Assembly (NCBI RefSeq): GCF_900120155.1
Contig: NZ_LT635549.1
Coordinates: 682,001-746,000 of the forward strand
Reading direction: 5' to 3'
Source: Clostridium sp. Marseille-P3244
Lineage (GTDB): Bacteria; Bacillota; Clostridia; Lachnospirales; Lachnospiraceae
DNA: 64,000 nucleotides
The notes under the pieces: model-generated
Told to the model about the DNA's origin: nothing
Databases searched by the model: none
Seen by the model: the letters and a program-made list of their open reading frames with translations, nothing else
Part shown: positions 7,913-16,795 of the stretch, piece after piece
How positions within the stretch are numbered: position 1 is the stretch's first letter
How the letters are laid out: every line of letters starts with the position of its first letter
Position numbers and translations under genes: made by a program

Positions 7913-9451
7913 GTGGCTGAGGATTATTTGCTGGAAGTCAGGGATGTTACAAAACGATTTGGAAATGTAACAGCGCTGGACAAGGTCCGGTTTGATGTGA
8001 AGAAAGCGGAGATCCATGTACTGTGCGGCGAAAACGGCGCGGGGAAATCTACTTTGATGAATGTCCTGGGCGGGATCTACCCGAAGGGGACCTATGAAGG
8101 GGAATTCCTGTTTGAAGGGAATGTATGTCATTTCCGCGATATTAAGGACAGTGAAGCAAAGGGCATCGCTTTCATTCACCAGGAACTTGCGCTGATTCCT
8201 TCGTTATCGATCGCCGAAAATATTTTTATGGGAAATGAGCAGGGCAGAAACGGGATCATAAACTGGGATACCACAAGGCAGGAAGCAGTAAAGCTTATGG
8301 AAGAGGTGGGTCTTAAAGAAAATCCGGAGCGCCTGATCCGTGATATCGGCGTAGGACGGCAGCAGCTGGTGGAGATCTGCAAGGCTCTGTCCAAGAAGGC
8401 AAAGCTTCTGATCCTGGACGAACCTACGTCTGCGCTGAACGAGGAAGAGAGCGACGCGCTTCTTAACCTGCTTGTGGAATTCAAGAAACAGGGACTGACC
8501 TCGATCCTGATCACACACAAGCTGCATGAGATCACAAAGGTCGCGGACCGGATTACGATCATCCGCGACGGGAAGACGATAGAGACTCTTGAAGTGGTGG
8601 ACAACAATATTTCTGAGGACCGGATCATCAAGGGCATGGTAGGACGGGAGATGTCCAACCGGTTCCCGTCCCGGGAAAAACATATCGGAGATATGAAATT
8701 TGAAGTGAAAGACTGGAACGTGTTTGATCCGCTGAACGATTCCAAACAGATCATCCACAACGTGAATTTCCATGTCAACAAAGGAGAGGTCCTCGGGATC
8801 GCCGGACTGATGGGCGCCGGGAGGACAGAGCTGGCCATGAGCATTTTCGGGCACAGCTACGGGAAGAAGATCAGTGGAAAGCTCTATAAAGACGGGAAAG
8901 AGATCACCCTGAAGAGCGTAGCTTCTGCGGTAAAGCAGGGAGTCGGATACGTGTCGGAGGACCGCAGGGTCTATGGCATGATCGGGATCCAGTCCATTAA
9001 GAATAACATGACGCTCCCGAACCTCTCAAAGTTTGTGTCCGGACTCAGCATCAATGAGAATGAGGAGATCAAAGAGGCAAACAAATATAAGGACAAGCTG
9101 CACATTAAAGCAAGAAGCGTAGATCAGGCTATCGACAAGCTTTCAGGCGGGAATGCCCAGAAGGTCATCTTCAGCAAGTGGGTCATGTCAGGGGCGGACG
9201 TACTTTTCCTGGACGAGCCCACCCGGGGGATCGATGTCATGGCGAAATATGAGATCTATGAGATCATCAATGAGATCGTAAGCGAAGGGTGTTCTGTCGT
9301 GCTGATCTCTTCCGATATGACAGAGCTGATCGGCATGTGTGACCGGATCTATGTCATGAGCGGGGGACGGATGGTAGGCGAGTTGTTTGACGATGAGATC
9401 GAGCAGGAAAAGATCATGGCGTGCATTTTGAAGGCAGAGGAGGTTAGTTGA
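7913..9451 (+). CDS. Sugar ABC transporter ATP-binding protein (two NBDs)
   Basis: A 512-residue double-domain ATPase of the RbsA/XylG/MglA class that powers sugar import. Domain 1 has Walker A GENGAGKST (about residues 39-47) and Walker B LLILDEPTSAL. Domain 2 has the degenerate Walker A GLMGAGRTEL usual in this class, the signature LSGGNAQK and Walker B VLFLDEPTRG. The GTG at 7913 follows AAGGAGG with 8-base spacing; an upstream TTG in frame has no ribosome binding site. It is first gene of the operon, ahead of permease and binding protein, an order different from the usual binding-protein-first layout. Confidence 0.93.
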   Translation: MAEDYLLEVRDVTKRFGNVTALDKVRFDVKKAEIHVLCGENGAGKSTLMNVLGGIYPKGTYEGEFLFEGNVCHFRDIKDSEAKGIAFIHQELALIPSLSIAENIFMGNEQGRNGIINWDTTRQEAVKLMEEVGLKENPERLIRDIGVGRQQLVEICKALSKKAKLLILDEPTSALNEEESDALLNLLVEFKKQGLTSILITHKLHEITKVADRITIIRDGKTIETLEVVDNNISEDRIIKGMVGREMSNRFPSREKHIGDMKFEVKDWNVFDPLNDSKQIIHNVNFHVNKGEVLGIAGLMGAGRTELAMSIFGHSYGKKISGKLYKDGKEITLKSVASAVKQGVGYVSEDRRVYGMIGIQSIKNNMTLPNLSKFVSGLSINENEEIKEANKYKDKLHIKARSVDQAIDKLSGGNAQKVIFSKWVMSGADVLFLDEPTRGIDVMAKYEIYEIINEIVSEGCSVVLISSDMTELIGMCDRIYVMSGGRMVGELFDDEIEQEKIMACILKAEEVS

Positions 9452-9452
9452 T

Positions 9453-10619
9453 ATGCAGGCAAAGAAAAAGATCAATATCAATATGAGAGATTACGGGATG
9501 TTCATTGCCCTTATCTTTATCATCGTGTTATTTCAGATACTTACAAACGGAAATATGCTCCTGCCCATGAACATTTCAGGGCTGATCCTGCAGAACAGCT
9601 ATCTGATCTGTATTTCAGTGGGTATGTTCTTCTGTATCCTGACCGGAAATGTGGACCTGGCAGTAGGGTCCTCCCTGGGATTCTGCAGCGCGGTAGGGGG
9701 CTGGCTCATCGTACACCACGGCGTCAATATGTGGCTGGGCATCCTTCTGGTGCTCCTGGTGGGGCTTGCCATCGGATCCTTCCAGGGCTTCTTCATCGCA
9801 AAGCTGAAGGTGCCTCCGTTTATCGCTACACTTGCCGGTATGCTTGTATTTCAGGGCGGAGCGCTCTGCATCCTGCAGGGCCATTCCATCTCCCCGTTCC
9901 CGCCGGCATTCCAGTTTATCGCGTCAGGGTATGTGCTGGAGGATGTGGAAGTAGGAGGGATGAACCTGTTTGCACTGCTCTTCGGGCTTCTGTTCTGCGC
10001 GCTGGTGATCTATTCTGAGTGGAGCCAGATCAGAAAGGATAAGAAGTACGGATTTGAGAAGACAAACATTGGGGTTTCTGTGGTCAAAGTGATCCTGTTC
10101 TGCGCAGGTATCCTGTTTATTACAGTGAAGCTGGCCAATGCCAGAGGAATCCCGGTTGTCCTCTTAATCCTGAGTGTGATTATTGCCGCCTATCATTTCA
10201 TCGCCTCAAAGACAGTACTTGGAAGGCATGTATACGCGTTGGGAGGCAACGCCAAAGCGGCGGCACTCTCCGGAGTAAAGGTGGACAAGATGATGTTTAT
10301 TGTGTACGCCAACTGCGGATTTATGGCGGCGCTGGGAGGTATTCTTGTGGCAGCCCGGCTGAACGCGGCATCCACTACCGCCGGGAGCGGAAATGAACTT
10401 GACGCTATTGCGTCCTGCTACATAGGCGGGTGCGCAGCGGCCGGAGGAGAAGGAAAAATATTAGGCGTAGTTGTCGGAGCTCTGGTCATGGGTGTCCTCA
10501 ACAATGGTATGTCGATGATGGGGATCGGCACGGATATCCAGAAGATCGTAAAAGGTCTGATCCTGCTTCTGGCGGTTACGTTTGATATATATTCAAAATC
10601 TAAATCATCATCGAATTAA
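9453..10619 (+). CDS. Sugar ABC transporter permease
   Basis: A 388-residue polytopic membrane protein of the RbsC/XylH/MmsB family with about ten hydrophobic segments. It carries the family signature GGNAKAAALSGV followed by a long hydrophobic stretch, the short cytoplasmic coupling region contacting the ATPase. It starts one base after the ATPase stop codon, so translation is likely coupled. The length and the extra charged loop near residues 185-205 resemble XylH/MmsB more than the shorter RbsC. Confidence 0.92.
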   Translation: MQAKKKININMRDYGMFIALIFIIVLFQILTNGNMLLPMNISGLILQNSYLICISVGMFFCILTGNVDLAVGSSLGFCSAVGGWLIVHHGVNMWLGILLVLLVGLAIGSFQGFFIAKLKVPPFIATLAGMLVFQGGALCILQGHSISPFPPAFQFIASGYVLEDVEVGGMNLFALLFGLLFCALVIYSEWSQIRKDKKYGFEKTNIGVSVVKVILFCAGILFITVKLANARGIPVVLLILSVIIAAYHFIASKTVLGRHVYALGGNAKAAALSGVKVDKMMFIVYANCGFMAALGGILVAARLNAASTTAGSGNELDAIASCYIGGCAAAGGEGKILGVVVGALVMGVLNNGMSMMGIGTDIQKIVKGLILLLAVTFDIYSKSKSSSN

Positions 10620-10631
10620 AGGAGGTAAAAA

Positions 10632-11747
10632 ATGAAAAAGAAACTGCTTGCACTTTTATGTGCCGGAACAATGCTTGCAGCGCTCCTCGCAGGGTGTGGG
10701 AACAAGGCAGGAACCGACGGAGAAGAAGCTTCCGGCGGAGACGGCGACCGCCCGGTGATCGGAATATCCATGTCGACACAGACGCAGGCGCGTCAGCTCA
10801 AAGATGTAGAGTACCTGACAAAAGAGCTGGATGCCCTCGGCTATGATGTGACCGTACAGTATGCGGAAATGAAGCCGGTGGATCAGGCCGCACAGATCGA
10901 TAATATGGTGGCCAGCGGCTGCGCGGGGATCATTATTTCCGCCTGGGACGCGGAGTCTCTTTCCACAAATGTGGACAATGCGGCGGCCATGGACATCCCG
11001 GTCCTGTGCTACGATATGTTGATTTCAAATACGGAAAATGTAGATTATTACGTTACAGACAACCTGTATGACTGCGGAAAACTTCAGGGTGAGTATGTGA
11101 TCTCTGCGCTGGGGCTTGACGCGGGCGAGACAGGACCGTTCAACATCGAGATCTTCTCCGGGGATCCGGCTGACAGTAATGCGCCGTATTTCTACAACGG
11201 AGCCTACGATGCGCTGAAACCGTACCTTGACGATGGATCACTGGTAGTACAGAGCGGCCAGGTGGACCGGACCGTGACAGCCATAGAAGGCTGGAAGGGT
11301 CTGAAGGCCCAGGAAAGGATGGACACGATCCTTTCCGCGAACTACGGGGACAAACGTGTGGACGCGGTGCTGTGCAACAACGACGCGCTGGCGCTGGGCG
11401 TGCTGGCATCTCTTGAGAACGCGGGTTACGGGACAGAAGAACTGCCATACCCGGTGATCACAGGAATGGACTGTGATATTGCCAACATCAAAGCAATCAT
11501 TGCCGGAAAGATCAGTATGACGGTATTTAAGGATAACAGGCTCATCGCCGCGAAAGCAGCAGAAGTCATGGACTGTATGATCAAAGGTGAGACGCCGGAG
11601 GCGGGAGACGCTTACGAGACTACCTTCAACAACGGAGTGAAAGATGTAACTGCGTTCCTGATCGCTCCGGAAGTGATCGATGCGAACAATTATCAGGAAG
11701 TCCTGTTTGACAGCGGATACTATACCGAAGACATGCTCGACGAATAA
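10632..11747 (+). CDS. Sugar-binding lipoprotein of the ABC importer
   Basis: 371 residues. A lipoprotein signal peptide with lipobox LLAGC puts the acylated Cys at residue 22. A Gly/Asp/Glu-rich linker follows, then a periplasmic-binding-protein type 1 fold with PVIGISMSTQ and the family's DAVLCNNDALALG motif. It most resembles ChvE/MmsE-type binding proteins for pentoses and other monosaccharides. In a Gram-positive cell it would be tethered to the outer face of the membrane and deliver substrate to the permease encoded 12 bp upstream. Ribosome binding site AAAGGAGG. Confidence 0.92.
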   Translation: MKKKLLALLCAGTMLAALLAGCGNKAGTDGEEASGGDGDRPVIGISMSTQTQARQLKDVEYLTKELDALGYDVTVQYAEMKPVDQAAQIDNMVASGCAGIIISAWDAESLSTNVDNAAAMDIPVLCYDMLISNTENVDYYVTDNLYDCGKLQGEYVISALGLDAGETGPFNIEIFSGDPADSNAPYFYNGAYDALKPYLDDGSLVVQSGQVDRTVTAIEGWKGLKAQERMDTILSANYGDKRVDAVLCNNDALALGVLASLENAGYGTEELPYPVITGMDCDIANIKAIIAGKISMTVFKDNRLIAAKAAEVMDCMIKGETPEAGDAYETTFNNGVKDVTAFLIAPEVIDANNYQEVLFDSGYYTEDMLDE

Positions 11748-11773
11748 TTAATAAACTGTACGGAAGGATGGAA

Positions 11774-12607
11774 ATGATGAGTGCACTCATGGATCGCTTT
11801 GCGGCGATGAATATGGTCTACCAGAAATATTCTCTGGATTACTTTTTTGAATCCATGAAGCGCCTGGATGTAAAAAACTTTGAACTGTGGACAGGCAGCC
11901 CCCATCTGTTCTGTATGACGCCGTCTCTGGCGGATGTCAGCGCCATCAGAAAAAAAGTGAAAGAATACGGGATGCACATTGTCTGTGTCACACCGGAGCA
12001 GGTGATGTACCCGTACAATATCGCAAGTCCGGATGCGCAGTTCCGCCGTGAAAGTATCGAGTATTTTATCCGGTACATACACAATACGGCAGAGCTCGGC
12101 GCGGATAAACTGTTATGCTGCGCGGGCTGGGGAAATTACGATGAGGATAAAGAGGAAGCGTGGAAACGTTCCGTGGAGAGCCTTCAGATCATGACGGCAT
12201 GCGCGGAGAACGAGGGCGTCAGGCTGGCGTTTGAAATCCTGGGGCCGCAGGAAAGCAACCTGGTACATGACTTTGAGGGCACCAGAAGGATGATGTCGGA
12301 AATCCGGTCAGAGAATTTCACGCTTTGTGTCGATACAGTACCGGTCCGTGTGGAAGGGAGAAGACTGGAAGACTATTTTGAAGAATTTGGCAGCAGGATC
12401 TCCCATTTCCATCTGACGGACGGGACCCCGGCAGGGCATGTACCCTGCGGGACCGGAGAACATCCGGTATCGGAATATCTGGATGTTCTGCAGCGGTACG
12501 GCTACAGTGGGTATATCACCCTGGAAATCGGGGATACCGGCTGCTGCATAGATCCGGAGAAGGCAACACGTACCGGGTTTGAAACAGTGAGAAATCTATG
12601 CAGATAA
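11774..12607 (+). CDS. FrlC-like TIM-barrel sugar isomerase/epimerase
   Basis: A xylose-isomerase-like TIM barrel, about 277 residues. Several segments follow E. coli FrlC (fructoselysine 3-epimerase): FELWTGSPHLF, TPEQVMYPYN with RRESI after it, and FEILGPQESNLV, the last containing the metal-ligand Glu; SHFHLTDG holds a further metal ligand. The start at 11774 leaves 6 bases after GGAAGG; the ATG at 11768 would touch it. FrlC interconverts psicoselysine and fructoselysine. The presence of FrlB-like and PfkB-like genes downstream supports a role on a ketosamine or ketose, but the real substrate is unknown. Confidence 0.82.
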   Translation: MMSALMDRFAAMNMVYQKYSLDYFFESMKRLDVKNFELWTGSPHLFCMTPSLADVSAIRKKVKEYGMHIVCVTPEQVMYPYNIASPDAQFRRESIEYFIRYIHNTAELGADKLLCCAGWGNYDEDKEEAWKRSVESLQIMTACAENEGVRLAFEILGPQESNLVHDFEGTRRMMSEIRSENFTLCVDTVPVRVEGRRLEDYFEEFGSRISHFHLTDGTPAGHVPCGTGEHPVSEYLDVLQRYGYSGYITLEIGDTGCCIDPEKATRTGFETVRNLCR

Positions 12608-12611
12608 ACAG

Positions 12612-12650
12612 CAGCGCGCCGCACTGCAGGTCCTCACCGGCGGCGCGCTG
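12612..12650 (+). other. Intra-operon hairpin between epimerase and PfkB kinase genes
   Basis: An 11-bp perfect GC-rich stem (12612-12622 with 12640-12650) around a 17-nt loop. No T-run follows. It could be a leaky attenuator, an RNA-processing or a stability element separating transporter/epimerase from the downstream enzymes. Confidence 0.6.
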
Positions 12651-12676
12651 TGAATGAAGAAAATGAGGGAGCAGTA

Positions 12677-13621
12677 ATGGACTATGATATTTTAACAGTT
12701 GGATTTCCCATGGTGGAGATCATGAGAAAGCAGCGGGGCGTGACTTTTCGGGAAACAGCAGATTTTATCGGCCCATATCCCAGTGCCGACACCTGCATCG
12801 TCCTGGATGTAGCATCCAGGCTGGGTAAGAAATGCTGTCTGCTCGGAGTGGCCGGGGCAGACGTGTTCGGCGATCTGGTCCTGGAAAGGCTCGAAGCAGA
12901 CGGGACAGATGTCTCGTCTGTACGGAGAGTGAAAGGATACCCGACGGCTGTTGTTTTTGTCAGGTACGAGCAGAACGGAAAAAGAGAATATCTGGATCTG
13001 GCAGCCCACTCTGCCTGCACGCAGCTTATGTCAGAAGATATTGTGGAAGAAAAGGTAAAGAGCGCAAAATGGATCCATTTCAGTGGCGAGGTGCTGGGAC
13101 TGTGTATGGAAGGCGAGGCAAGAGAGGCCGTGCTGCGGATGCTGGAACTGATTCCTGAGAGTAGCCGGGTGAGCCTGGATCCTAATTTTACTGGAACGGC
13201 GTCTGACGTATATCAGGTGCTGAAACCCTTTATAGACCGGGCGGATCTGATCTTGCCCAGCGAAGGGGAGGCAGCGGTGATGCTCGGAAGCGGATCGGAT
13301 GAAGAGGCCTGCATGAGTCTTGCCGACAGGGGGAAGATCGTCGCGTTGAAGAGAGGATCTGAAGGCTGCGAAATCTTTTTCGGGAAAGAGCGCATAAAAG
13401 TGCCGTCATACCAGGTGGAGGAGATCGATCCGACAGGGTGCGGCGATTCCTTCTGCGCGGGCTTCCTCTGTGGACTGATCGACGGGATGCCAGTGGAAAA
13501 GGCGGCCGATTTTGCCAATGCCGCAGGCGCTCTGCAGGCTTCCGGTTTCGGCCCCATGGAAGGGATACATAGTCTGAAAGAATTGAAAGATTTCATGAAA
13601 AATAAGGAGGAACTATGGTAA
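12677..13621 (+). CDS. PfkB-family carbohydrate kinase
   Basis: A ribokinase-fold sugar kinase of 314 residues. The C-terminal PfkB signature DPTGCGDSFCAGF contains the catalytic Asp and anion hole. The N-terminal part shows the substrate lid region (GPYPSADTCI). The ATG at 12677 is chosen over an upstream GTG since GAGGGA lies six bases before it. By position it is the counterpart of FrlD, the fructoselysine 6-kinase that makes the substrate for the FrlB deglycase. Sequence alone does not separate this from ribokinase, fructokinase or KDG kinase. Confidence 0.88.
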   Translation: MDYDILTVGFPMVEIMRKQRGVTFRETADFIGPYPSADTCIVLDVASRLGKKCCLLGVAGADVFGDLVLERLEADGTDVSSVRRVKGYPTAVVFVRYEQNGKREYLDLAAHSACTQLMSEDIVEEKVKSAKWIHFSGEVLGLCMEGEAREAVLRMLELIPESSRVSLDPNFTGTASDVYQVLKPFIDRADLILPSEGEAAVMLGSGSDEEACMSLADRGKIVALKRGSEGCEIFFGKERIKVPSYQVEEIDPTGCGDSFCAGFLCGLIDGMPVEKAADFANAAGALQASGFGPMEGIHSLKELKDFMKNKEELW

Positions 13622-14478
13622 TAGACGTACATTATCATCCGGCGTTTTTTGAAGAGGTGTGCGGAAGCGAAGAGCTTGCTGAAAAGAGAAGGGACAGCAT
13701 GGCGTATTACAAGACTCCGAGGGCTTCGGTCGAAAGGATCTTTGAGCGCATGACTTCATCGGGTGTCGACAGGTGTTTCCTGCTTCCCCATGATTATTCT
13801 TCCGAGGACGGGGACCGGATTTCCAATGAGGAAGTGTCTGCTCTTGTAAATCTTGGAAATGGAAGGTTTTATGGCTTTGCGTCAGTGGATCCAAACCTGG
13901 AGGACGCGGCCGCGCAGGTAGAGCACGCATTTCGGGATCTGCGGCTGTCCGGACTGAAGCTTCATCCGTCCAGGCAGAAATTTTACCCGGCAGATCCTAA
14001 AATGTATCCCATCTATGAGGTGTGCCGGAAATACAATAAGCCGATCATGTTCCATGCCGGTTTTACATGGCAGCCGGGAACGCTGGCAAAGTATTCTCAT
14101 CCGCTGAATTTTGAGCAGGTTGCCATGGATTTCCCGGATCTGAGAATGTGCCTTGCGCATATGGGTTTTCCGTGGATCAAAGAGACGGCGATGCTGCTGC
14201 TGAAATATCCAAACCTGTACGCCGATACAGCTGTCCTGTATTTTGACAGCGCATATGAATTTTATGATTTTATGTTCAAGCAGGAAATGCCGCTTACATG
14301 GCTGGACCGGAGCATCCGGCACCAGGTGATGTTCGGGTCGAACATGCCCAGGTTTGAGGAAATGCGGATGCTTACCGCGCTAAGACGGCTGGGACTCCGG
14401 GAAGAGACCGTTTCCCTGATAACAGAGCACAACGCGAAAGTTTTCCTGGGAGAGGAGGAACAGCCATGGTTAGGATAG
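13615..14478 (+). CDS. Amidohydrolase-family (amidohydro-rel/TIM-barrel) metal-dependent hydrolase
   Basis: A 287-residue metal-dependent hydrolase of the amidohydrolase-2 type. Metal ligands are likely in the N-terminal IDVHYHP, KLHPSRQKF, MFHAGFTW and CLAHMG segments, and an Asn (SNMP) stands where many relatives have the final Asp. It overlaps the kinase gene by 7 bp and YjbQ by 13 bp, so translation is coupled. Family members act on lactones, amides or decarboxylate aromatic acids. Here it might open a lactone or cleave an amide of the imported compound; that is inference. Confidence 0.8.
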   Translation: MVIDVHYHPAFFEEVCGSEELAEKRRDSMAYYKTPRASVERIFERMTSSGVDRCFLLPHDYSSEDGDRISNEEVSALVNLGNGRFYGFASVDPNLEDAAAQVEHAFRDLRLSGLKLHPSRQKFYPADPKMYPIYEVCRKYNKPIMFHAGFTWQPGTLAKYSHPLNFEQVAMDFPDLRMCLAHMGFPWIKETAMLLLKYPNLYADTAVLYFDSAYEFYDFMFKQEMPLTWLDRSIRHQVMFGSNMPRFEEMRMLTALRRLGLREETVSLITEHNAKVFLGEEEQPWLG

Positions 14479-14897
14479 ACCATTTTGTATTACATACTGT
14501 AAAGTACCAGGATTTTATCAATATTACAGAACAGATCGAGAATATCGTAGAAGGATCGGGGGTTCGCGAGGGGATAGCCTTTGTGATAACAGAACACACG
14601 ACGACAGGGATCACAGTAAATGAGGCCCTGGAATGCCTCCAGAGCGATATGCATGAAATGTTTTCACGCATGCTGCCTGAAGACGCGCCGTATGCGCATG
14701 GGAGGATGCTGCATTCTTACGGAACGACAGCTGGAAATCCCACCGGGCATCTTCGGGCGATGCTGACCGGGAACCACAGTGTATTTCCGGTACAGGACGG
14801 CCGGCTGGTGCGGGGCGGAGCCCAGGAAATCTTTTTCTGTGAATACGACGGCGCTCAGAGCCGCACGGTTTATGTCGTAACAATGGGTGAGAAATAA
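14466..14897 (+). CDS. YjbQ / UPF0047 family protein
   Basis: A 143-residue member of the YjbQ family (UPF0047, secondary thiamine-phosphate synthase annotation). Family marks are ITEHTTTGITVNE near residue 45, and a second half with HSYGTTAGNPTGH and FPVQDGRLVRGGAQEI. Conserved His and Glu residues form a small pocket. Its physiological role is poorly understood, although E. coli YjbQ has weak thiamine phosphate synthase activity. Its place inside a catabolic operon, overlapping both neighbours, hints that it acts on a pathway intermediate. Confidence 0.9.
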   Translation: MVRIDHFVLHTVKYQDFINITEQIENIVEGSGVREGIAFVITEHTTTGITVNEALECLQSDMHEMFSRMLPEDAPYAHGRMLHSYGTTAGNPTGHLRAMLTGNHSVFPVQDGRLVRGGAQEIFFCEYDGAQSRTVYVVTMGEK

Positions 14898-14919
14898 AAA
14901 AAGAAAAGAGGCAGTCAAA

Positions 14920-15660
14920 ATGAAGGAGTACAGAAAAGAAATTTTAACAACTGACGACATCGCGTACATGATGGATCCGAGTGTTCTGAAACTGGACACC
15001 ACGCTGGAGGATGTGGAGGCAATGGTAGAGCTCTGTAAGAAATACGGATGCGGTTCCTGTTTCTGCTGGCCCTGCTATTATCCTCAGCTTGTAGAGCTTC
15101 TGAAGGGAACGAACACAAAATTCGGGACCTCCCTCGCATTTCCCAGCGGACAGGAAGCAACGTCCACAAAGGTTGCGATGGCAGAGTATTTTATGACAAT
15201 GGATCCCGCAGAAAATGATATGGTCATGAATGTGGGCTGGCTGAAATCAGGCCGCTATGACCTGGTGCTCCAGGACATTCAGGCAGTGCGGGAAGCGACA
15301 AAGGGAACTTCCCTGAAGGTCATTATCGAGGCGATGCTGCTCACAGATGACGAGATCCGCAAGGCGTGCGAGCTGGTCATCGAGGGCGGCGCGGACTATG
15401 TGAAGACCGGAACCGGTTTTTCACAGGCTCCGTCTACAGTCCACCACGTAAAGGTAATAAAAGATGAGGTGGGCGACCGCATCAAGATCAAAGTAGCGGG
15501 CGGCGTGCGCAATCTGGACACGCTCCTGAAGATGTACAAGATGGGGGCGTGCCGGTTCGGGATCGGATGCGGCTCTGCCGAGCGGATTCTGAAAGAGGCG
15601 GAAGACCGGGGCGGAAAATTCGACCTGAAGGATGTAGTGATAGAGGAAAGTGAACTGTAA
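14920..15660 (+). CDS. DeoC-like class I aldolase
   Basis: A 246-residue TIM-barrel aldolase of the deoxyribose-phosphate aldolase family. The Schiff-base Lys is in YVKTGTGF and the second Lys in KVAGGVR, both as in DeoC. The ATG at 14920 is chosen because the longer frame starts inside the end of YjbQ with no ribosome binding site. It is the only carbon-carbon-cleaving enzyme visible in the operon. The rather divergent N-terminal segment, with FCWPCYYP in place of the usual CVNP region, suggests a substrate other than deoxyribose 5-phosphate. Confidence 0.85.
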   Translation: MKEYRKEILTTDDIAYMMDPSVLKLDTTLEDVEAMVELCKKYGCGSCFCWPCYYPQLVELLKGTNTKFGTSLAFPSGQEATSTKVAMAEYFMTMDPAENDMVMNVGWLKSGRYDLVLQDIQAVREATKGTSLKVIIEAMLLTDDEIRKACELVIEGGADYVKTGTGFSQAPSTVHHVKVIKDEVGDRIKIKVAGGVRNLDTLLKMYKMGACRFGIGCGSAERILKEAEDRGGKFDLKDVVIEESEL

Positions 15661-15724
15661 AAGGATCAGACAAGGTAGCAATAAAAATTTAAAAATAAAT
15701 ATTTCAATCACAGGAGGATGAAAC

Positions 15725-16738
15725 ATGTTTAACTTTGATGTGCCACGTTACGAGAAGGTAGTAAATGACGCGATCGCCCTCAGGCCGCAGATCGAGAAAG
15801 CAGTAGACGAGATCTGTGCCCAGGGTTATTCCAACATCTTTTTCATTGGGTGCGGCGGGACATACGCTCATTCACTTCCTATGAAGTACTGGTTTGACAC
15901 TACCTCGGATATTGACACCTATTCCGTGATCGCGGCGGAGTTCCTTGCTTCCGGACACAGGAAATTCTCAAAGGATTCCGTGTGTGTCTTCTCCACAAGG
16001 AGCGGAAACACAAAGGAGATCGTTGCGGCGATCAAGTACTGCCATGAGGCAGGAGCTCGCACGATGGTCTATGTGTCCAATGACAACACGCCGGCCTGCG
16101 AGTACGCGGATTACAAGTTTTTCAGCTTCGCGGAGGACGACTGCCTGTGCGAGGCGATCTATACATACATGATCACGCTGCTGGCCAGATTTAAAAAGAA
16201 TGCCGGTGAACTTAACAGCTATGATGAATTTATGGATCAGTATGGAGCGATCACGCCGTATCTTCTCAAGGCGAAGGAGCAGGTAGAAGACAAATGTGCG
16301 AAGATGGCTGCCGAGCACAAGGATACAGACTATCACATGGTGATCGGATCCGGAATGCTTTGGGGCGAAGCATATGATTATGCGATGTGCATCCTGGAGG
16401 AGATGCAGTGGATCAAGACAAAGTCCATCCACGCGGCAGAATTTTTCCATGGCACTCTGGAGCTGGTAGAGGAAGATACCAGCCTGATCCTGTTCTACGG
16501 CGAAGACAAGACCCGGCCGTTGATGGACCGTGTTATGAACTTCAGTAAGAATATCACAAAGGTGATCAATGTATTCGACACCCAAGAGGTGGAGCTTCCG
16601 TTTACAGACGCAGAGTACCGCAAGATCGTGTCCCCGATGATCATCTACGCCATGACAGAACGGCTGAGCTGTCATCTTGAGAAAGAGAGAAACCATCCTC
16701 TGACGACAAGAAGATACTACCGCCAGATGGAATACTAA
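15725..16738 (+). CDS. FrlB-like SIS-domain deglycase
   Basis: 337 residues with two SIS sugar-isomerase domains. FFIGCGGTYAHS and STRSGNTKEI are the sugar-phosphate loops. The C-terminus RRYYRQMEY matches the ending of FrlB (fructoselysine 6-phosphate deglycase), which closes with a very similar RRYY..(x)EY. FrlB splits fructoselysine 6-phosphate to glucose 6-phosphate and lysine, and the related GlmS isomerase domain makes or breaks hexosamine phosphate. It is last in the operon, 64 bp after the aldolase gene with its own strong AGGAGG, and is followed by a terminator. Confidence 0.85.
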   Translation: MFNFDVPRYEKVVNDAIALRPQIEKAVDEICAQGYSNIFFIGCGGTYAHSLPMKYWFDTTSDIDTYSVIAAEFLASGHRKFSKDSVCVFSTRSGNTKEIVAAIKYCHEAGARTMVYVSNDNTPACEYADYKFFSFAEDDCLCEAIYTYMITLLARFKKNAGELNSYDEFMDQYGAITPYLLKAKEQVEDKCAKMAAEHKDTDYHMVIGSGMLWGEAYDYAMCILEEMQWIKTKSIHAAEFFHGTLELVEEDTSLILFYGEDKTRPLMDRVMNFSKNITKVINVFDTQEVELPFTDAEYRKIVSPMIIYAMTERLSCHLEKERNHPLTTRRYYRQMEY

Positions 16739-16761
16739 AATTTCAAATAGGCAGGATAGAA

Positions 16762-16795
16762 AATCCCCGGGAGCATGCGGTGTCTCCCGGGGATT
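16762..16795 (+). terminator. Terminator of the sugar-catabolic operon
   Basis: A 12-bp perfect stem (16762-16773 with 16784-16795) and a 10-nt loop, 23 bp after the SIS gene stop. The following sequence is T-rich but not a clean T-run. Confidence 0.75.
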
